Assembly: GCF_014170335.1 (NCBI RefSeq) | Contig: NZ_LZZS01000012.1 | Coordinates: 1 to 64,000, forward strand | Direction: 5' to 3' | DNA length: 64,000 bases | From: Achromobacter sp. UMC46 | GTDB taxonomy: Bacteria; Pseudomonadota; Gammaproteobacteria; Burkholderiales; Burkholderiaceae_B | In this document: piece by piece, positions 34,017 through 43,002 of the stretch | Numbering within the stretch: the stretch's first letter is position 1 | Layout: the number at the start of each line of letters is the position of its first letter | Made by a program: the position numbers and the translations under genes | The notes under the pieces: model-generated | Database searches by the model: none | What the model saw: only the letters and a program-made list of their open reading frames with translations | Told to the model about the DNA's origin: nothing

Positions 34017-35175
34017 TCAGCGCGGGATCGGACCCGGCGCCTTGATCTGCCGCATCAGGTCGTTGTTCCAAGTGCCTTCCACCTTGATGTGCCCGGCCGC
34101 CCCCAATTCGAAGGCTTCGATCAGGTTGTGGTTCAGGTAGGTGTACACGCCGAAGAGCGCCGCGTGCGCATGCACGGGCGTCGTGTTCAGGCCCTGGATG
34201 TAGTAGAGCGAGATCGGCGGGTTGATCATGAAGCCGAAAACGCCCGCGCCCAGCATGTTCCAGAACGCAACCGCCACGAAGCACATCAGCGGCCATTTCA
34301 GGTCGGCCATCCACAGGGCGCGCGTCTTCAAGCGCCAGTTTTCCCAGGCCTCGTGGCCCAGCACGATCAGCGGCACCACTTCCAGCGCCGAGAAGCTGGC
34401 GCCCAGCGCCATCACGGGCGTGGTGGTCCCCGCGAAATACAGGTGGTGGACCGTGCCCGGAATGCCGCCCAGCATGAACAGCGAAGCCGAGGCCAGGCTG
34501 ACGGTGGTTGCCATGCGGCGCGACACGAGGCCCAGCGTCGAGAAGATGAACGCCAGCGCCGTGGTCGCGAACACTTCGAAGAAGCCCTCGACCCACAGGT
34601 GCACGATCCACCAGCGCCAGTACTCCATCACTGTCAGGTGCGTGCGTTCGCCGTAGAAGAACCCCGCGCCGTAGAACAGCCCGATCGCGCCCACGGACGC
34701 CGTCAGCAGCGCCAGCAGGTTCTTGTCGCCGCCCGGCTTCTGGAACTTCGACCGTGTAATGCGCCGTGAAGCCGCCCAGCAGCACCTGGAAGCCGAACAG
34801 CGCCACCACCAGAAACAGGTACTTGCCCAAGGCGCGCTGCGACGGGGTCAACGCGAACGCGGTCAGCGGGTCGCGCGCGGCCAGGTCCAGCCAGGCCGTC
34901 AATTCGCGGTGCAGCCAGTCGGCCGTCCAATCCGGCGCCTGGTACGCGCCATGGCCCCAGACTGAACCCAACTGCATGCCGCCCACGGATTGCCAGGCGG
35001 TCTGGCCGTCCAGGATGTCGTCGCGGCCGAACAGGCGCGTGCCGTCGGCCGTGGCGACGGTGCCGGGGATCGGCGGCGCTTGCCGATAGACCTCGCCGCC
35101 ATAGAAGCCAAGCAGTGCGAACGTGATCGCCACCACGGCGATCAAGGTGAACCATAATTTCCGGTACGGGCCCAT
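34017..35175 (-). pseudogene. norB: Deletion mosaic: quinol nitric oxide reductase (norB) remnant fused to the end of nirK
   Basis: Reading minus, the first ~100 codons encode a qNorB N-terminus (EVYRQAPP, DDILDGQTAWQSVGGM, GHGAYQAPDWTADWLHREL). Near 34875 it skips in frame to [12 protein letters not shown], dropping about 150 codons. Near 34746, after [10 protein letters not shown], it changes frame and resumes at [14 protein letters not shown], losing the helix with the conserved WHIQ His ligand. It then keeps [27 protein letters not shown] and [10 protein letters not shown]. Near 34142 it passes in frame into [20 protein letters not shown], then EGTWNNDLM, which is the C-terminus of copper nitrite reductase NirK. 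The product cannot work. The start has GGAGG upstream. The kept parts have no stop codons, so decay is recent. Confidence 0.85.
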
Positions 35176-35407
35176 GATGGGAATGTCCTCCTGTGTTGCG
35201 GTTAGTGGGGTGTGTTCTCCTATGCGAATTCCGTGCCAGGAAAAAAAGGCGCCAAATCAATCGCTTGAAAACCGAACGGTAGTTTTGACCCGGCCCGGAA
35301 AGGGTATAAATCACTGCCCGCAGGTTGTTTCTACCCTGACACGCCGGGCCTCGCCTTCTACAATCGCCCGCTGCAACCCTGTCTTTCACTCAAAAGGAAC
35401 CGACCGC

Positions 35408-35866
35408 ATGGCCACGGGCAAGCCCGACGCGTGGAGCCTCTTCCTGACCGCGCATGCGCTGGTGGTGGAGGAAATCGAAAGGCGGCTGTCAGCCGCCGAC
35501 TTGCCGCCGCTGGCGTGGTACGACGCGCTGTGGGCGTTGGAGCGCGCGCCCGACGGCACGGCGCGCATGTTTGAAATGGCGGAACGCATGGTGATCGCGC
35601 GCTATAACCTCACGCGCCTGATGGACCGCATCGAAGCCGCGGGCCTGGTGGAACGGTTCCGGTCGGACGAAGATCGCCGCGCCACCTATGCCCGGCTGAC
35701 GCCCAAGGGCCGCGCCCTGCGGCTCCAGATGTGGAAGGTGTACGGGCCCGCCATCGACGAGCTCTTCCTGTCGCAACTACCCGCCGCGCAACAGGCGGCG
35801 ATGGCCGAGCGTTTCCGCCACATCGCCCGCCACGTGCGCGCCTTGAACAAGGAGCCTTCCGAATGA
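35408..35866 (+). CDS. MarR family transcriptional regulator
   Basis: 152 aa. The winged helix is visible in DALWALERAPDGTARMFEMA, NLTRLMDRIEAAGLVERFRS, and the beta-wing DEDRRATYARLTPKG. AAAGGAA precedes the ATG. The racemase start overlaps its stop codon (ATGA), so the two are co-translated and it probably controls its own operon. The 232-bp upstream gap holds the promoter, shared with the norB remnant. Confidence 0.9.
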   Translation: MATGKPDAWSLFLTAHALVVEEIERRLSAADLPPLAWYDALWALERAPDGTARMFEMAERMVIARYNLTRLMDRIEAAGLVERFRSDEDRRATYARLTPKGRALRLQMWKVYGPAIDELFLSQLPAAQQAAMAERFRHIARHVRALNKEPSE

Positions 35867-36576
35867 CCGCCACGCCGCAGCACATCGGCATCGTCGCCTG
35901 TTCGGCCGAGGGCGCGGCGCTGTGCTATCGCACGCTATGCGCCGAAGGCGCGCAGCGCATGGGGCCGCACGCGCACCCGGAAATCTCGCTGCACACGCAT
36001 TCGCTGGCGGACTACGTGGCCTGCCTGGACCAGGGCGATCTGCCGGGCGTGGGTGCGCTGATGCGGTCGTCGGCGGACAAGCTGGCCCGCGCGGGGGCGG
36101 ACTTCCTGATCTGCCCGGACAACACCATCCACCAGGCGTTGGCGCATGTGCTGCCGCAATCGCCGCTGCCCTGGCTGCACATCGGGGAAGAAGTCGCCGC
36201 CGAGGCCGCGGCGCGCGGCTACCGGCGCATCGGCATCCTGGGCACGCGCTGGCTGGTCGACAGCGAGGTCTACCCCGACAAGCTGGGCGCAGAAGGGCTG
36301 CAGGCCGTGCGCCCCAGCCAGGAAGACCGGACCGCGCTTGCCCGCATCATCATGGACGAACTGGTCTACGGCGTGTTCAAACCCGAATCGGTGGCGCGGC
36401 TGGCCCGCATCATCGAAACGCTGCGGGACGCCGGGTGCGACGCCGTGGTGCTGGGTTGCACCGAGCTTCCGCTGGTGCTGAACGACGGCAATTCCATGCT
36501 GCCCACGCTGGATTCCACGCGCATCCTGGCGCGCGCCGCCTTGACCCGCGCCCTGGCGCCCCGCCAGGCGGCCTAG
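35863..36576 (+). CDS. Aspartate/glutamate racemase family protein
   Basis: 237 aa. The two catalytic cysteines of PLP-independent racemases are Cys84 (FLICPDNTIH) and Cys199 (VVLGCTELPL). RRIGILGTRWLVDSEVY is the usual central strand. The first Cys motif has Pro-Asp in place of the common Ala, as in some broad-specificity racemases (RacX/YgeA group). It interconverts L- and D-amino acids. It is co-translated with the upstream MarR regulator and overlaps the convergent Crp/Fnr gene by 4 bp. Confidence 0.88.
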   Translation: MTATPQHIGIVACSAEGAALCYRTLCAEGAQRMGPHAHPEISLHTHSLADYVACLDQGDLPGVGALMRSSADKLARAGADFLICPDNTIHQALAHVLPQSPLPWLHIGEEVAAEAAARGYRRIGILGTRWLVDSEVYPDKLGAEGLQAVRPSQEDRTALARIIMDELVYGVFKPESVARLARIIETLRDAGCDAVVLGCTELPLVLNDGNSMLPTLDSTRILARAALTRALAPRQAA

Positions 36577-37283
36577 ATCTGGTCCAGCCCGTACTGCCTC
36601 AGGCGGTCCAGGCTAAGCACTTTGATCTGGTTGTACGCCAGCGCAAGGATCCCCAGGTCGGCCAGCGCCTGCAACGCCTGGTTGACCCGCTGGCGCGACA
36701 GCCCGGTCAGATAGCCCAGTTCTTCCTGCGAAATCGCCAGCGTCAGATCGGTGGACGGATACAGCTGCGGGTTGAACAGCTGCGCCAGCGACTGCGCCAC
36801 GCGCGCATCCGCATCCAGCAAACGGTGGTTCTGGATGGACGCGATGAATTCGCCCATCCGGTCATTCAACTGGCCAATGACAAAGTGCGAAAACGGCAGA
36901 CTGGCAGACAGCAGCGCGTGGAACGTCGCCGCCGGCACCAGCATCACCAGCGACGGCTGGATCGCCACAACATCGTATTTGCGCAGTTCGCGCTTGATGA
37001 CGCTGCCTTCGCCGAACCAGCCGCCCGGCGGCACGCCCGAGAACGTGCAACTGCGTCCCGACTCGTTGTAGATCGCCAGCTTCAACAGGCCGGCGTGCAC
37101 GCCCAGCCAGTAGTCCGAGGGCGCATTGCGCCGCGCGATCCACGCGCCGCTGGCCACGTGTTCGGCGCGCGCCGTCGCCAGCACCAGATCCTGGTGCCGG
37201 GCGTCCAGCGCGCCGAACCAGGCGCACGCCCCGAAGAGCCGGGACAGTTCCGTGGCGGAAACAATGTTTGAAACGTCGGACAT
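36573..37283 (-). CDS. Crp/Fnr family transcriptional regulator
   Basis: 236 aa. A cyclic-nucleotide-binding-like beta-roll (about 15-130, containing GVPPGGWFGEGSVI) is followed by a long dimer helix and a Crp-type helix-turn-helix (TLAISQEELGYLTGLSRQRV). It lacks the four-cysteine Fnr iron-sulfur motif, so it is not an oxygen-sensing Fnr. It is divergent from the acyl-CoA ligase/dehydrogenase operon and may control it. Confidence 0.88.
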   Translation of the reverse strand: MSDVSNIVSATELSRLFGACAWFGALDARHQDLVLATARAEHVASGAWIARRNAPSDYWLGVHAGLLKLAIYNESGRSCTFSGVPPGGWFGEGSVIKRELRKYDVVAIQPSLVMLVPAATFHALLSASLPFSHFVIGQLNDRMGEFIASIQNHRLLDADARVAQSLAQLFNPQLYPSTDLTLAISQEELGYLTGLSRQRVNQALQALADLGILALAYNQIKVLSLDRLRQYGLDQI

Positions 37284-37445
37284 GGGCAGAACCGTGTAAA
37301 ACTGGAGTTTGCAGGGTCGGCCGGCGGTCTGTCATGCAGGCGACAGACAGTATTTTCCGGCGCGCCCTAAGCTCACGCAAGCGACGGGAATCAAGGTTCC
37401 CGAAAATAGACAAGGGGCGCCCGGCGTCCCGCCCGGAGACAACGC

Positions 37446-39146
37446 ATGAGCAGCAGCATGTTCGATCACGCCCTGGCGCGCCGCGACGCCAACTACGAAG
37501 CCTTGACCCCCGTGGATTTCATCGCCCGGGCGGCGGAGGTCTACGGCCACCGATTGGCCGTGGTGCACGGCAAGGTGCGCCGCACCTGGGCGCAGACGTA
37601 TGAACGCGCCCAGCGGCTGGCGAACGCGCTGACTCAGGCGGGCATCCGGCGCGGCGACACCGTCGCGGTGATGCTGCCCAACATCCCGGCCATGGTCGAA
37701 GCGCATTTCGGCGTGCCGATGCTGGGCGCCGTGCTCAACACCCTGAACACCCGGCTGGACACGCCCAGCGTGCTGTTCATGCTGGGCCACGGGGAAGCCC
37801 GCGCGCTGATCGTCGATACCGAATACGGCGACGTCGCCCAGCGCGCGCGCGCCGAATTCCCGCACCTGAAGATCGTCTCCGTGCACGACCTGGACAGCAC
37901 GCCCGCCACGCTGCCGGGCGCCACCGACTACGAAGCCTTCCTGGCAGACGCCCCCGCCCGCTACGACTGGAAGCCGCCCGCCGACGAATGGGACGCCATC
38001 GCGCTGAACTACACGTCGGGCACCACCGGCGACCCCAAGGGCGTGGTCTACCACTACCGGGGCGCCTACCTGAACGCGGTCAGCAACATCCTGGAATGGG
38101 ACATGCCCAAGCACGCGGTCTACCTGTGGACCCTGCCGATGTTCCACTGCAACGGCTGGTGCTTCCCGTGGACCGTCGCCGCGCGCGCCGGCGTGAACGT
38201 GTGCCTGCGCAAGTTCGATCCCAAAACCGTATTCGACCTGATCCGCAGCGAAGGCGTCACCCACTATTGCGGCGCGCCCATCGTGCAAAGCGCGCTGGCC
38301 AATGCGCCGGCCGAAATGCGCGCCGGCATCACGCACACGGTGCGCACCATGGTGGCGGGCGCCGCGCCCGCGCCGGCCGTCATCGCGAAGATGCGCGACA
38401 TCGGCTTCGAGCTCACCCACGTGTACGGGCTGACGGAAGTCTACGGCCCGGCCGCCGTCTGCGCGCGCCAGGAATCCTGGGACGCGCTGGACGACGAGCA
38501 CCGCGCGCTGCTGACGGCCCGCCAGGGCGTGCGCTACCACTTGCAGGCAGGCATTTCGGTGCGCGACCCCGACACGATGGAGGAAGTGCCCGCCGACGAG
38601 CAGACCGTGGGCGAGATCATGTTCCGCGGCAACATCTGCATGAAGGGCTACCTGAAGAACGAGCGCGCCACCGAAGACGCCTTCGCGGGCGGCTGGTTCC
38701 ATACTGGAGACCTGGGCGTGATGACCGCCGACGGGTACGTCCGCATCAAAGACCGCAGCAAAGACATCATCATTTCGGGCGGCGAGAACATCTCCAGCAT
38801 CGAGGTCGAAGACGCGCTGTACCGCCACCCCGCCGTCGCGGCCGTGGCGGTGGTGGCCATGCCCGATCCCAAGTGGGGGGAAACGCCCTGCGCCTTCGTC
38901 GAACTCAAGCCCGGCTGCACCGCCACCGCCGACGAGATCATCGCGCACTGCAAGCTGCTGCTGCCGGGCTTCAAGGTGCCCCGCGCCGTGCGCTTCGGCG
39001 AACTGCCCAAGACCTCCACCGGCAAGATCCAGAAGTTCGAATTGCGCGCGGCGGTGGGCGCGACCCGCGCCATCGACGTGGCCAGCCCCGATTCCGCTCC
39101 TAATTCCGACTCCAGTCCCGACTCCAAACCCGATCAGGCCCGCTGA
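37446..39146 (+). CDS. Acyl-CoA ligase, DmdB-like
   Basis: 566 aa ANL-family ligase: YTSGTTGDPKG (189-199), VYGLTEVYGP, WFHTGDLGVM and STGKIQK near the C-terminus. The best structural analogues are DmdB-type 3-methylmercaptopropionyl-CoA ligases and medium-chain fatty acyl-CoA synthetases. The C-terminal tail is a low-complexity run of Pro-Asp-Ser and Asn-Ser-Asp units beyond the normal domain end. GGAG precedes the ATG. It is followed after 42 bp by a DmdC-like dehydrogenase, so ligation and dehydrogenation of one substrate are likely. Confidence 0.9.
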   Translation: MSSSMFDHALARRDANYEALTPVDFIARAAEVYGHRLAVVHGKVRRTWAQTYERAQRLANALTQAGIRRGDTVAVMLPNIPAMVEAHFGVPMLGAVLNTLNTRLDTPSVLFMLGHGEARALIVDTEYGDVAQRARAEFPHLKIVSVHDLDSTPATLPGATDYEAFLADAPARYDWKPPADEWDAIALNYTSGTTGDPKGVVYHYRGAYLNAVSNILEWDMPKHAVYLWTLPMFHCNGWCFPWTVAARAGVNVCLRKFDPKTVFDLIRSEGVTHYCGAPIVQSALANAPAEMRAGITHTVRTMVAGAAPAPAVIAKMRDIGFELTHVYGLTEVYGPAAVCARQESWDALDDEHRALLTARQGVRYHLQAGISVRDPDTMEEVPADEQTVGEIMFRGNICMKGYLKNERATEDAFAGGWFHTGDLGVMTADGYVRIKDRSKDIIISGGENISSIEVEDALYRHPAVAAVAVVAMPDPKWGETPCAFVELKPGCTATADEIIAHCKLLLPGFKVPRAVRFGELPKTSTGKIQKFELRAAVGATRAIDVASPDSAPNSDSSPDSKPDQAR

Positions 39147-39188
39147 ACGCCGGCCCCGCCCAACCCCGCATCCAGGAGCTCCGACGCC

Positions 39189-40958
39189 ATGACGTACCAA
39201 GCCCCCGTGAAAGACATGCTGTTCGTGTTGAACCATCTGGCCGGACTGCCGCAAGTGGCCGCCCTGCCCGGTTTCGAGGAGGCCACGCCCGACACCGCCC
39301 AGGCGGTGCTGGAAGAATCCGCCCACTTCGCTGCCGACGTGCTGGCCCCGCTGAACCACCCGGCCGACCGCGAACCCAGCGCCTGGCGCGACGGCGCCGT
39401 CACCACCGCGCCCGGCTTCAAGCAAGCCTTCCGCCAATACACGGAAGCCGGCTGGCAGGGCATGTCGCATCCCGTCGAATATGGCGGCCAGGGCCTGCCC
39501 GGCCTGATCGGTTCGCCCTGCTCTGAAATGCTGAACGCCGCCAACCTGTCGTTCGCGCTGTGCCCGCTGCTGACCAACGGCGCCATCGAAGCACTGCTGA
39601 CGGCCGGTTCGCCTGAACTGAAAGAGCGCTTCATCGGCCCCATGATCTCGGGCCAATGGACCGGCACGATGAACCTGACCGAGCCGCAGGCGGGTTCCGA
39701 CCTGGCGATGATCCGCACGCGCGCGCAGCCGGTGGGCGACGGCACCTACCGCCTGTCGGGCACCAAGATCTTCATCACCTACGGCGACCACGACCTGACC
39801 GAGAACATCCTGCACCTGGTGCTGGCCCGGTTGCCCGACGCCCCCGAAGGCGTCAAGGGCATTTCGCTCTTCCTGGTGCCCAAGTTCCTGGTGAACGAAG
39901 ACGGCTCGCTGGGCGCGCGCAACGACGTCGCCTGCGTGTCCATCGAACACAAGCTGGGCATCAAGGCCAGCCCCACCGCCACCTTGCAGTTCGGCGACGA
40001 AGGCGGCGCGCTGGGTTACCTGGTCGGCCAGGAAAACCGCGGGCTGGACGCCATGTTCATCATGATGAACGCCGCCCGCTATGCCGTGGGCGTGCAGGGC
40101 ATCGCCATCGCCGACCGCGCCTACCAGCACGCGCTGGCCTACGCCGCCGAGCGCGTGCAGAGCCGCCCGGTGGACGGGTCCTCGCGCGAGGCCGTGGCCA
40201 TCATCCAGCACCCCGACGTGCGCCGCATGCTGGGCACGATGCGCGCGCTGACCGAGGCCGGCCGCGCGCTGGCGTATGTCACGGCCGGCCATGCCGACCA
40301 GGCGCACGCCAACCCCGACCCCGAGGCCCGCCGCCGCCATCTGGCCGTCCAGGAATTCCTGGTGCCCATCGTCAAGGGCTGGTGCACCGAGATGTCCATC
40401 GATGTAGCCAGCCTGGGCGTGCAGGTGCATGGCGGCATGGGCTTCATCGAGGAAACCGGCGCCGCCCAGTACTACCGCGACGCCCGCATCCTGACCATCT
40501 ACGAAGGCACGACCGCCATCCAGGCCAATGACCTGATCGGCCGCAAGACCCTGCGCGACGGCGGCGCCGTCGCCCAGGCGCTGCTGGAAGCCATCCGCCA
40601 GACGGAAGCGGAGCTGGAATCGCGCAGCGAACCCGCCGCCGGCCTGGTGCTCAAGCCGCTGCGCCAGGCCCGCCTGGCGTTGGCGAACGTGGTGGACTTC
40701 GTGCTGGCCAATGCCGCGGGCGCGCCGAACGCCGTGTTCGGATCGGCGGTGCCCTACCTGCTGCTGGCGGGCACCACGCTGGCCGGCTGGCAGATGGCGC
40801 GCGCGCTGCTGGCGTCGCTGGACCATCAGGCCGACGACCCGGCTTTCCACCAGGCCAAGATCGCCACGGTCCAGACCTACGCGCTGCACAAATTGACGCA
40901 GGCGCCGGGGCTGGCGGCCGTGGTGCTGGGCTCCAAGGACTACGACATCCAGCCGTAG
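39189..40958 (+). CDS. Acyl-CoA dehydrogenase, DmdC-like long form
   Basis: 589 aa, about 200 longer than ordinary acyl-CoA dehydrogenases because of extra N- and C-terminal segments typical of DmdC/AcdA-type enzymes. The FAD site is MNLTEPQAGSDL; the catalytic Glu lies in ILTIYEGTTAIQANDLIGRK. It introduces a trans-2 double bond into an acyl-CoA (methylthiopropionyl-CoA in true DmdC). AGGAG precedes the ATG. A clear terminator follows, so the ligase and this gene form a two-gene operon. Confidence 0.92.
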   Translation: MTYQAPVKDMLFVLNHLAGLPQVAALPGFEEATPDTAQAVLEESAHFAADVLAPLNHPADREPSAWRDGAVTTAPGFKQAFRQYTEAGWQGMSHPVEYGGQGLPGLIGSPCSEMLNAANLSFALCPLLTNGAIEALLTAGSPELKERFIGPMISGQWTGTMNLTEPQAGSDLAMIRTRAQPVGDGTYRLSGTKIFITYGDHDLTENILHLVLARLPDAPEGVKGISLFLVPKFLVNEDGSLGARNDVACVSIEHKLGIKASPTATLQFGDEGGALGYLVGQENRGLDAMFIMMNAARYAVGVQGIAIADRAYQHALAYAAERVQSRPVDGSSREAVAIIQHPDVRRMLGTMRALTEAGRALAYVTAGHADQAHANPDPEARRRHLAVQEFLVPIVKGWCTEMSIDVASLGVQVHGGMGFIEETGAAQYYRDARILTIYEGTTAIQANDLIGRKTLRDGGAVAQALLEAIRQTEAELESRSEPAAGLVLKPLRQARLALANVVDFVLANAAGAPNAVFGSAVPYLLLAGTTLAGWQMARALLASLDHQADDPAFHQAKIATVQTYALHKLTQAPGLAAVVLGSKDYDIQP

Positions 40959-40982
40959 CCGGCCCTGCCGGTGTCTGACCGG

Positions 40983-41007
40983 AAGACCGCGATTTCGCGG
41001 TCTTTTT
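40983..41007 (+). terminator. Rho-independent terminator after the acyl-CoA dehydrogenase
   Basis: AAGACCGCG (40983-40991) pairs perfectly with CGCGGTCTT (40996-41004) around an ATTT loop, followed by more T residues. It lies 25 bp after the stop codon. Confidence 0.9.
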
Positions 41008-41063
41008 CATTGGCGCATGGTGTTTTCGCCGTTCCTGCGGCCCCATTAAACATATAACTAAAA

Positions 41064-41084
41064 AGAATAAAGAACCAGAATAAA
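41064..41084. promoter_or_regulatory. Direct AGAATAAA repeats in an AT-rich promoter region
   Basis: AGAATAAA occurs at 41064-41071 and 41077-41084, 13 bp apart, inside a sharply AT-rich stretch (about 41047-41102) upstream of the ABC transporter operon. CysB/Cbl/SsuR-type activators bind AT-rich sites before sulfonate genes, so this could be the activator site. Confidence 0.4.
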
Positions 41085-41173
41085 CATATTTAAAATCATT
41101 AAACGGACACCGGAAACCCTTTGCCCGTAGGCAAGGCGCCAGCCGCATCAAGGCGCGATTCACAGGATTCCCC

Positions 41174-42178
41174 ATGTTCCGCACGCTTCTGGCTGTCACC
41201 CTGATTTCCGCCGCCGCATCCGCCCAGGCCGCGCCGCCCGCGCTGGAAATCGGCTACCTGCCCATCCTGCCCGATGCGCAGCTATTCATCGGTCTGGAAG
41301 AAGGCACCCTGCAGGCCAAGGGTGCGCCGGCGCCGAAGCTGGTGCAGTTCCAAAGCGGCCCGGCCTTGACCCAGGCGCTGATCGCCGGCCAGTTGGACGC
41401 CGCCTATGTCGGCATCGGCCCCGCGCTGGTCGCGCGCGCCAAGGGCGCGGACATCAAGGTCGTGGCTTCGAACATCGTCGAACAGGTCAATGTGGTGGCG
41501 TTGGGCCCCCTGGCGCCCTACTTCGCCTCCGGCGACCCGGCCACGGCGTTCGCCCGCTTCGCCAAGGACCACGGCCGCAAGCCCGTGCTGGCAAGCTACC
41601 CGAAGGGCGCCGTGCCCGAAGCCGCGCTGCAGTATTGGCTGCGCAACCAGATCAAGGCCGACCCGGCCAGCGTCGAACTGATCTACCAGGGCGAAGCCCA
41701 GATCCAGCAATCGCTGCTGACCGGCGCCATCGACGGCGCGGCGATCCTGGAGCCCACTGTCACCACCGTGCTGACGCGCGCGCCGGAATCCCGCGTGGTC
41801 GCGCGCGGGTCGCAGCTGTTTCCGAAGCAGCCCGGCGCCGTGCTGCTGGTGCGTGAAAAGCTGATCGCCGAACAACCCGGCACCGTGCAGCAACTGGTGG
41901 ACGCGCACCTGTCCGCCACCGCCCTGTTGAAGAACGATCCCGCCAAGGCCGCGGGCTACGTGCAGAAGTACGTGGGCGGCGGCCGGCTGGACCGCGGCCT
42001 GGTGGAGAAAGCCATCCGAAGCTCACACGACCAGTTCGTGGCGGACCCGCACGCCATCATCGACGCCACGGCCGAACTGCAGACGTTTCAGGCCACGCTC
42101 GGCACGGTCGAAGCGCCGCCCGTCGACGTGAAACAGCTGTTCGACACCCGCTACTACGACAAGGCCGCCCAACGATGA
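41174..42178 (+). CDS. ABC transporter substrate-binding protein (SsuA/TauA/NrtA-like)
   Basis: 334 aa. A signal peptide ends near AQAAPP (about residue 20). The body matches the NMT1/SsuA fold: EIGYLPILPDAQLFIGLEEG, QFQSGPALTQALIAGQLDAAYVG and GAIDGAAILEPTVTTVL. It captures a sulfonate, nitrate or related compound in the periplasm. AGGA precedes the ATG. The permease ATG overlaps its stop codon. Confidence 0.9.
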   Translation: MFRTLLAVTLISAAASAQAAPPALEIGYLPILPDAQLFIGLEEGTLQAKGAPAPKLVQFQSGPALTQALIAGQLDAAYVGIGPALVARAKGADIKVVASNIVEQVNVVALGPLAPYFASGDPATAFARFAKDHGRKPVLASYPKGAVPEAALQYWLRNQIKADPASVELIYQGEAQIQQSLLTGAIDGAAILEPTVTTVLTRAPESRVVARGSQLFPKQPGAVLLVREKLIAEQPGTVQQLVDAHLSATALLKNDPAKAAGYVQKYVGGGRLDRGLVEKAIRSSHDQFVADPHAIIDATAELQTFQATLGTVEAPPVDVKQLFDTRYYDKAAQR

Positions 42179-43002
42179 ACCAGGCAATCGGCCACGCCGC
42201 CCCGGCGCCCGCCGCGCCAGCCGCCGGACGCAACGGTCCGCCGCCCTGGCGGGCGGCCGCGCATCGGGCCGCCTACGGCATCGCGGGGCTGATCCTCTTC
42301 ATCGGCATCTGGAAGGCCGCGCTGATCTGGGAATGGGCGCCGCGCGGCACCTTGCCCGACCCGTTCGCGCTGCCCGCGACGCTGGCCCAGGAATGGGGAT
42401 CGGGCCGCTTGCTGCCCGCCATCGGCTCCAGCCTGATCCATTATTTCTGGGGGCTGGCGCTGGGCACGGCGCTGGGTTTCAGCGTGGGCCTGGCCGCGGC
42501 CACGCTGCCGCGCTTCGACCTGACGCAAGCGTATCTGGCCCGCATCCTGCGCCCGATCCCGCCCCTGGCGTGGGTGGTGTTCGCCATCGCCTGGTTCAAG
42601 GTCAGCCACGCGGGCGCGGCTTTCGTTATCGCGATCGGCGTGTTCTGGGTGAACTATTTCGCCACCTACAGTGCCGTGCGCAATGTGGACCCGCGCTATT
42701 ACGAACTGGCCCGCGCGTTCGGCCATGGCGGCTATCTGGCGCGCGCGTTCTCGGTGACGCTGCCGGCCATCGCCCCCGGCGCCTTGTCGGGCGTGCGCAC
42801 CGGCATCGGCCAGGCGTGGATGACGCTGATCGCCGCCGAACTGCTGGGCGTGCCCGGCATGGGCCAAGAGATGAACGCCGCCGCCGGCGTGGGCGCCTAC
42901 GATGCCGTGGTCGTCTACATGCTGATCATTTCGCTGGTCTACACGATCTGCGACCTGGCGTTCTCCGCCGTCGAAGGGAAGGTGCTGCAATGGCGTCCGT
43001 GA
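42175..43002 (+). CDS. ABC transporter permease (SsuC/TauC-like)
   Basis: 275 aa. Six hydrophobic segments and the inner-membrane EAA-type loop (YYELARAFGHGGYLARAFSVTLPAIAPGALSGVR) identify it. The ATG overlaps the binding-protein stop by 4 bp (ATGA) and its 3' end overlaps the ATPase start by 13 bp, so the three genes are tightly coupled. Confidence 0.92.
   Translation: MNQAIGHAAPAPAAPAAGRNGPPPWRAAAHRAAYGIAGLILFIGIWKAALIWEWAPRGTLPDPFALPATLAQEWGSGRLLPAIGSSLIHYFWGLALGTALGFSVGLAAATLPRFDLTQAYLARILRPIPPLAWVVFAIAWFKVSHAGAAFVIAIGVFWVNYFATYSAVRNVDPRYYELARAFGHGGYLARAFSVTLPAIAPGALSGVRTGIGQAWMTLIAAELLGVPGMGQEMNAAAGVGAYDAVVVYMLIISLVYTICDLAFSAVEGKVLQWRP

Noticed and set aside
34017-34694. A functional short NO reductase of 225 residues
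   Set aside because: It lacks the N-terminal half and the helix with the low-spin haem ligand, and ends in NirK sequence, so it cannot form the enzyme.
35176-35407. An FNR/NNR box (TTGAT-N4-ATCAA) before the norB remnant
   Set aside because: The only similar sequence has its half-sites in the outward orientation (ATCAA then TTGAA), which does not match the consensus.
37332-40889. Very long open frame (over 1,100 codons) on the minus strand opposite the acyl-CoA ligase and dehydrogenase
   Set aside because: It is antisense to two clear enzyme genes, is rich in His, Gly, Arg and Gln as typical GC-rich shadow frames, and shows no domain.
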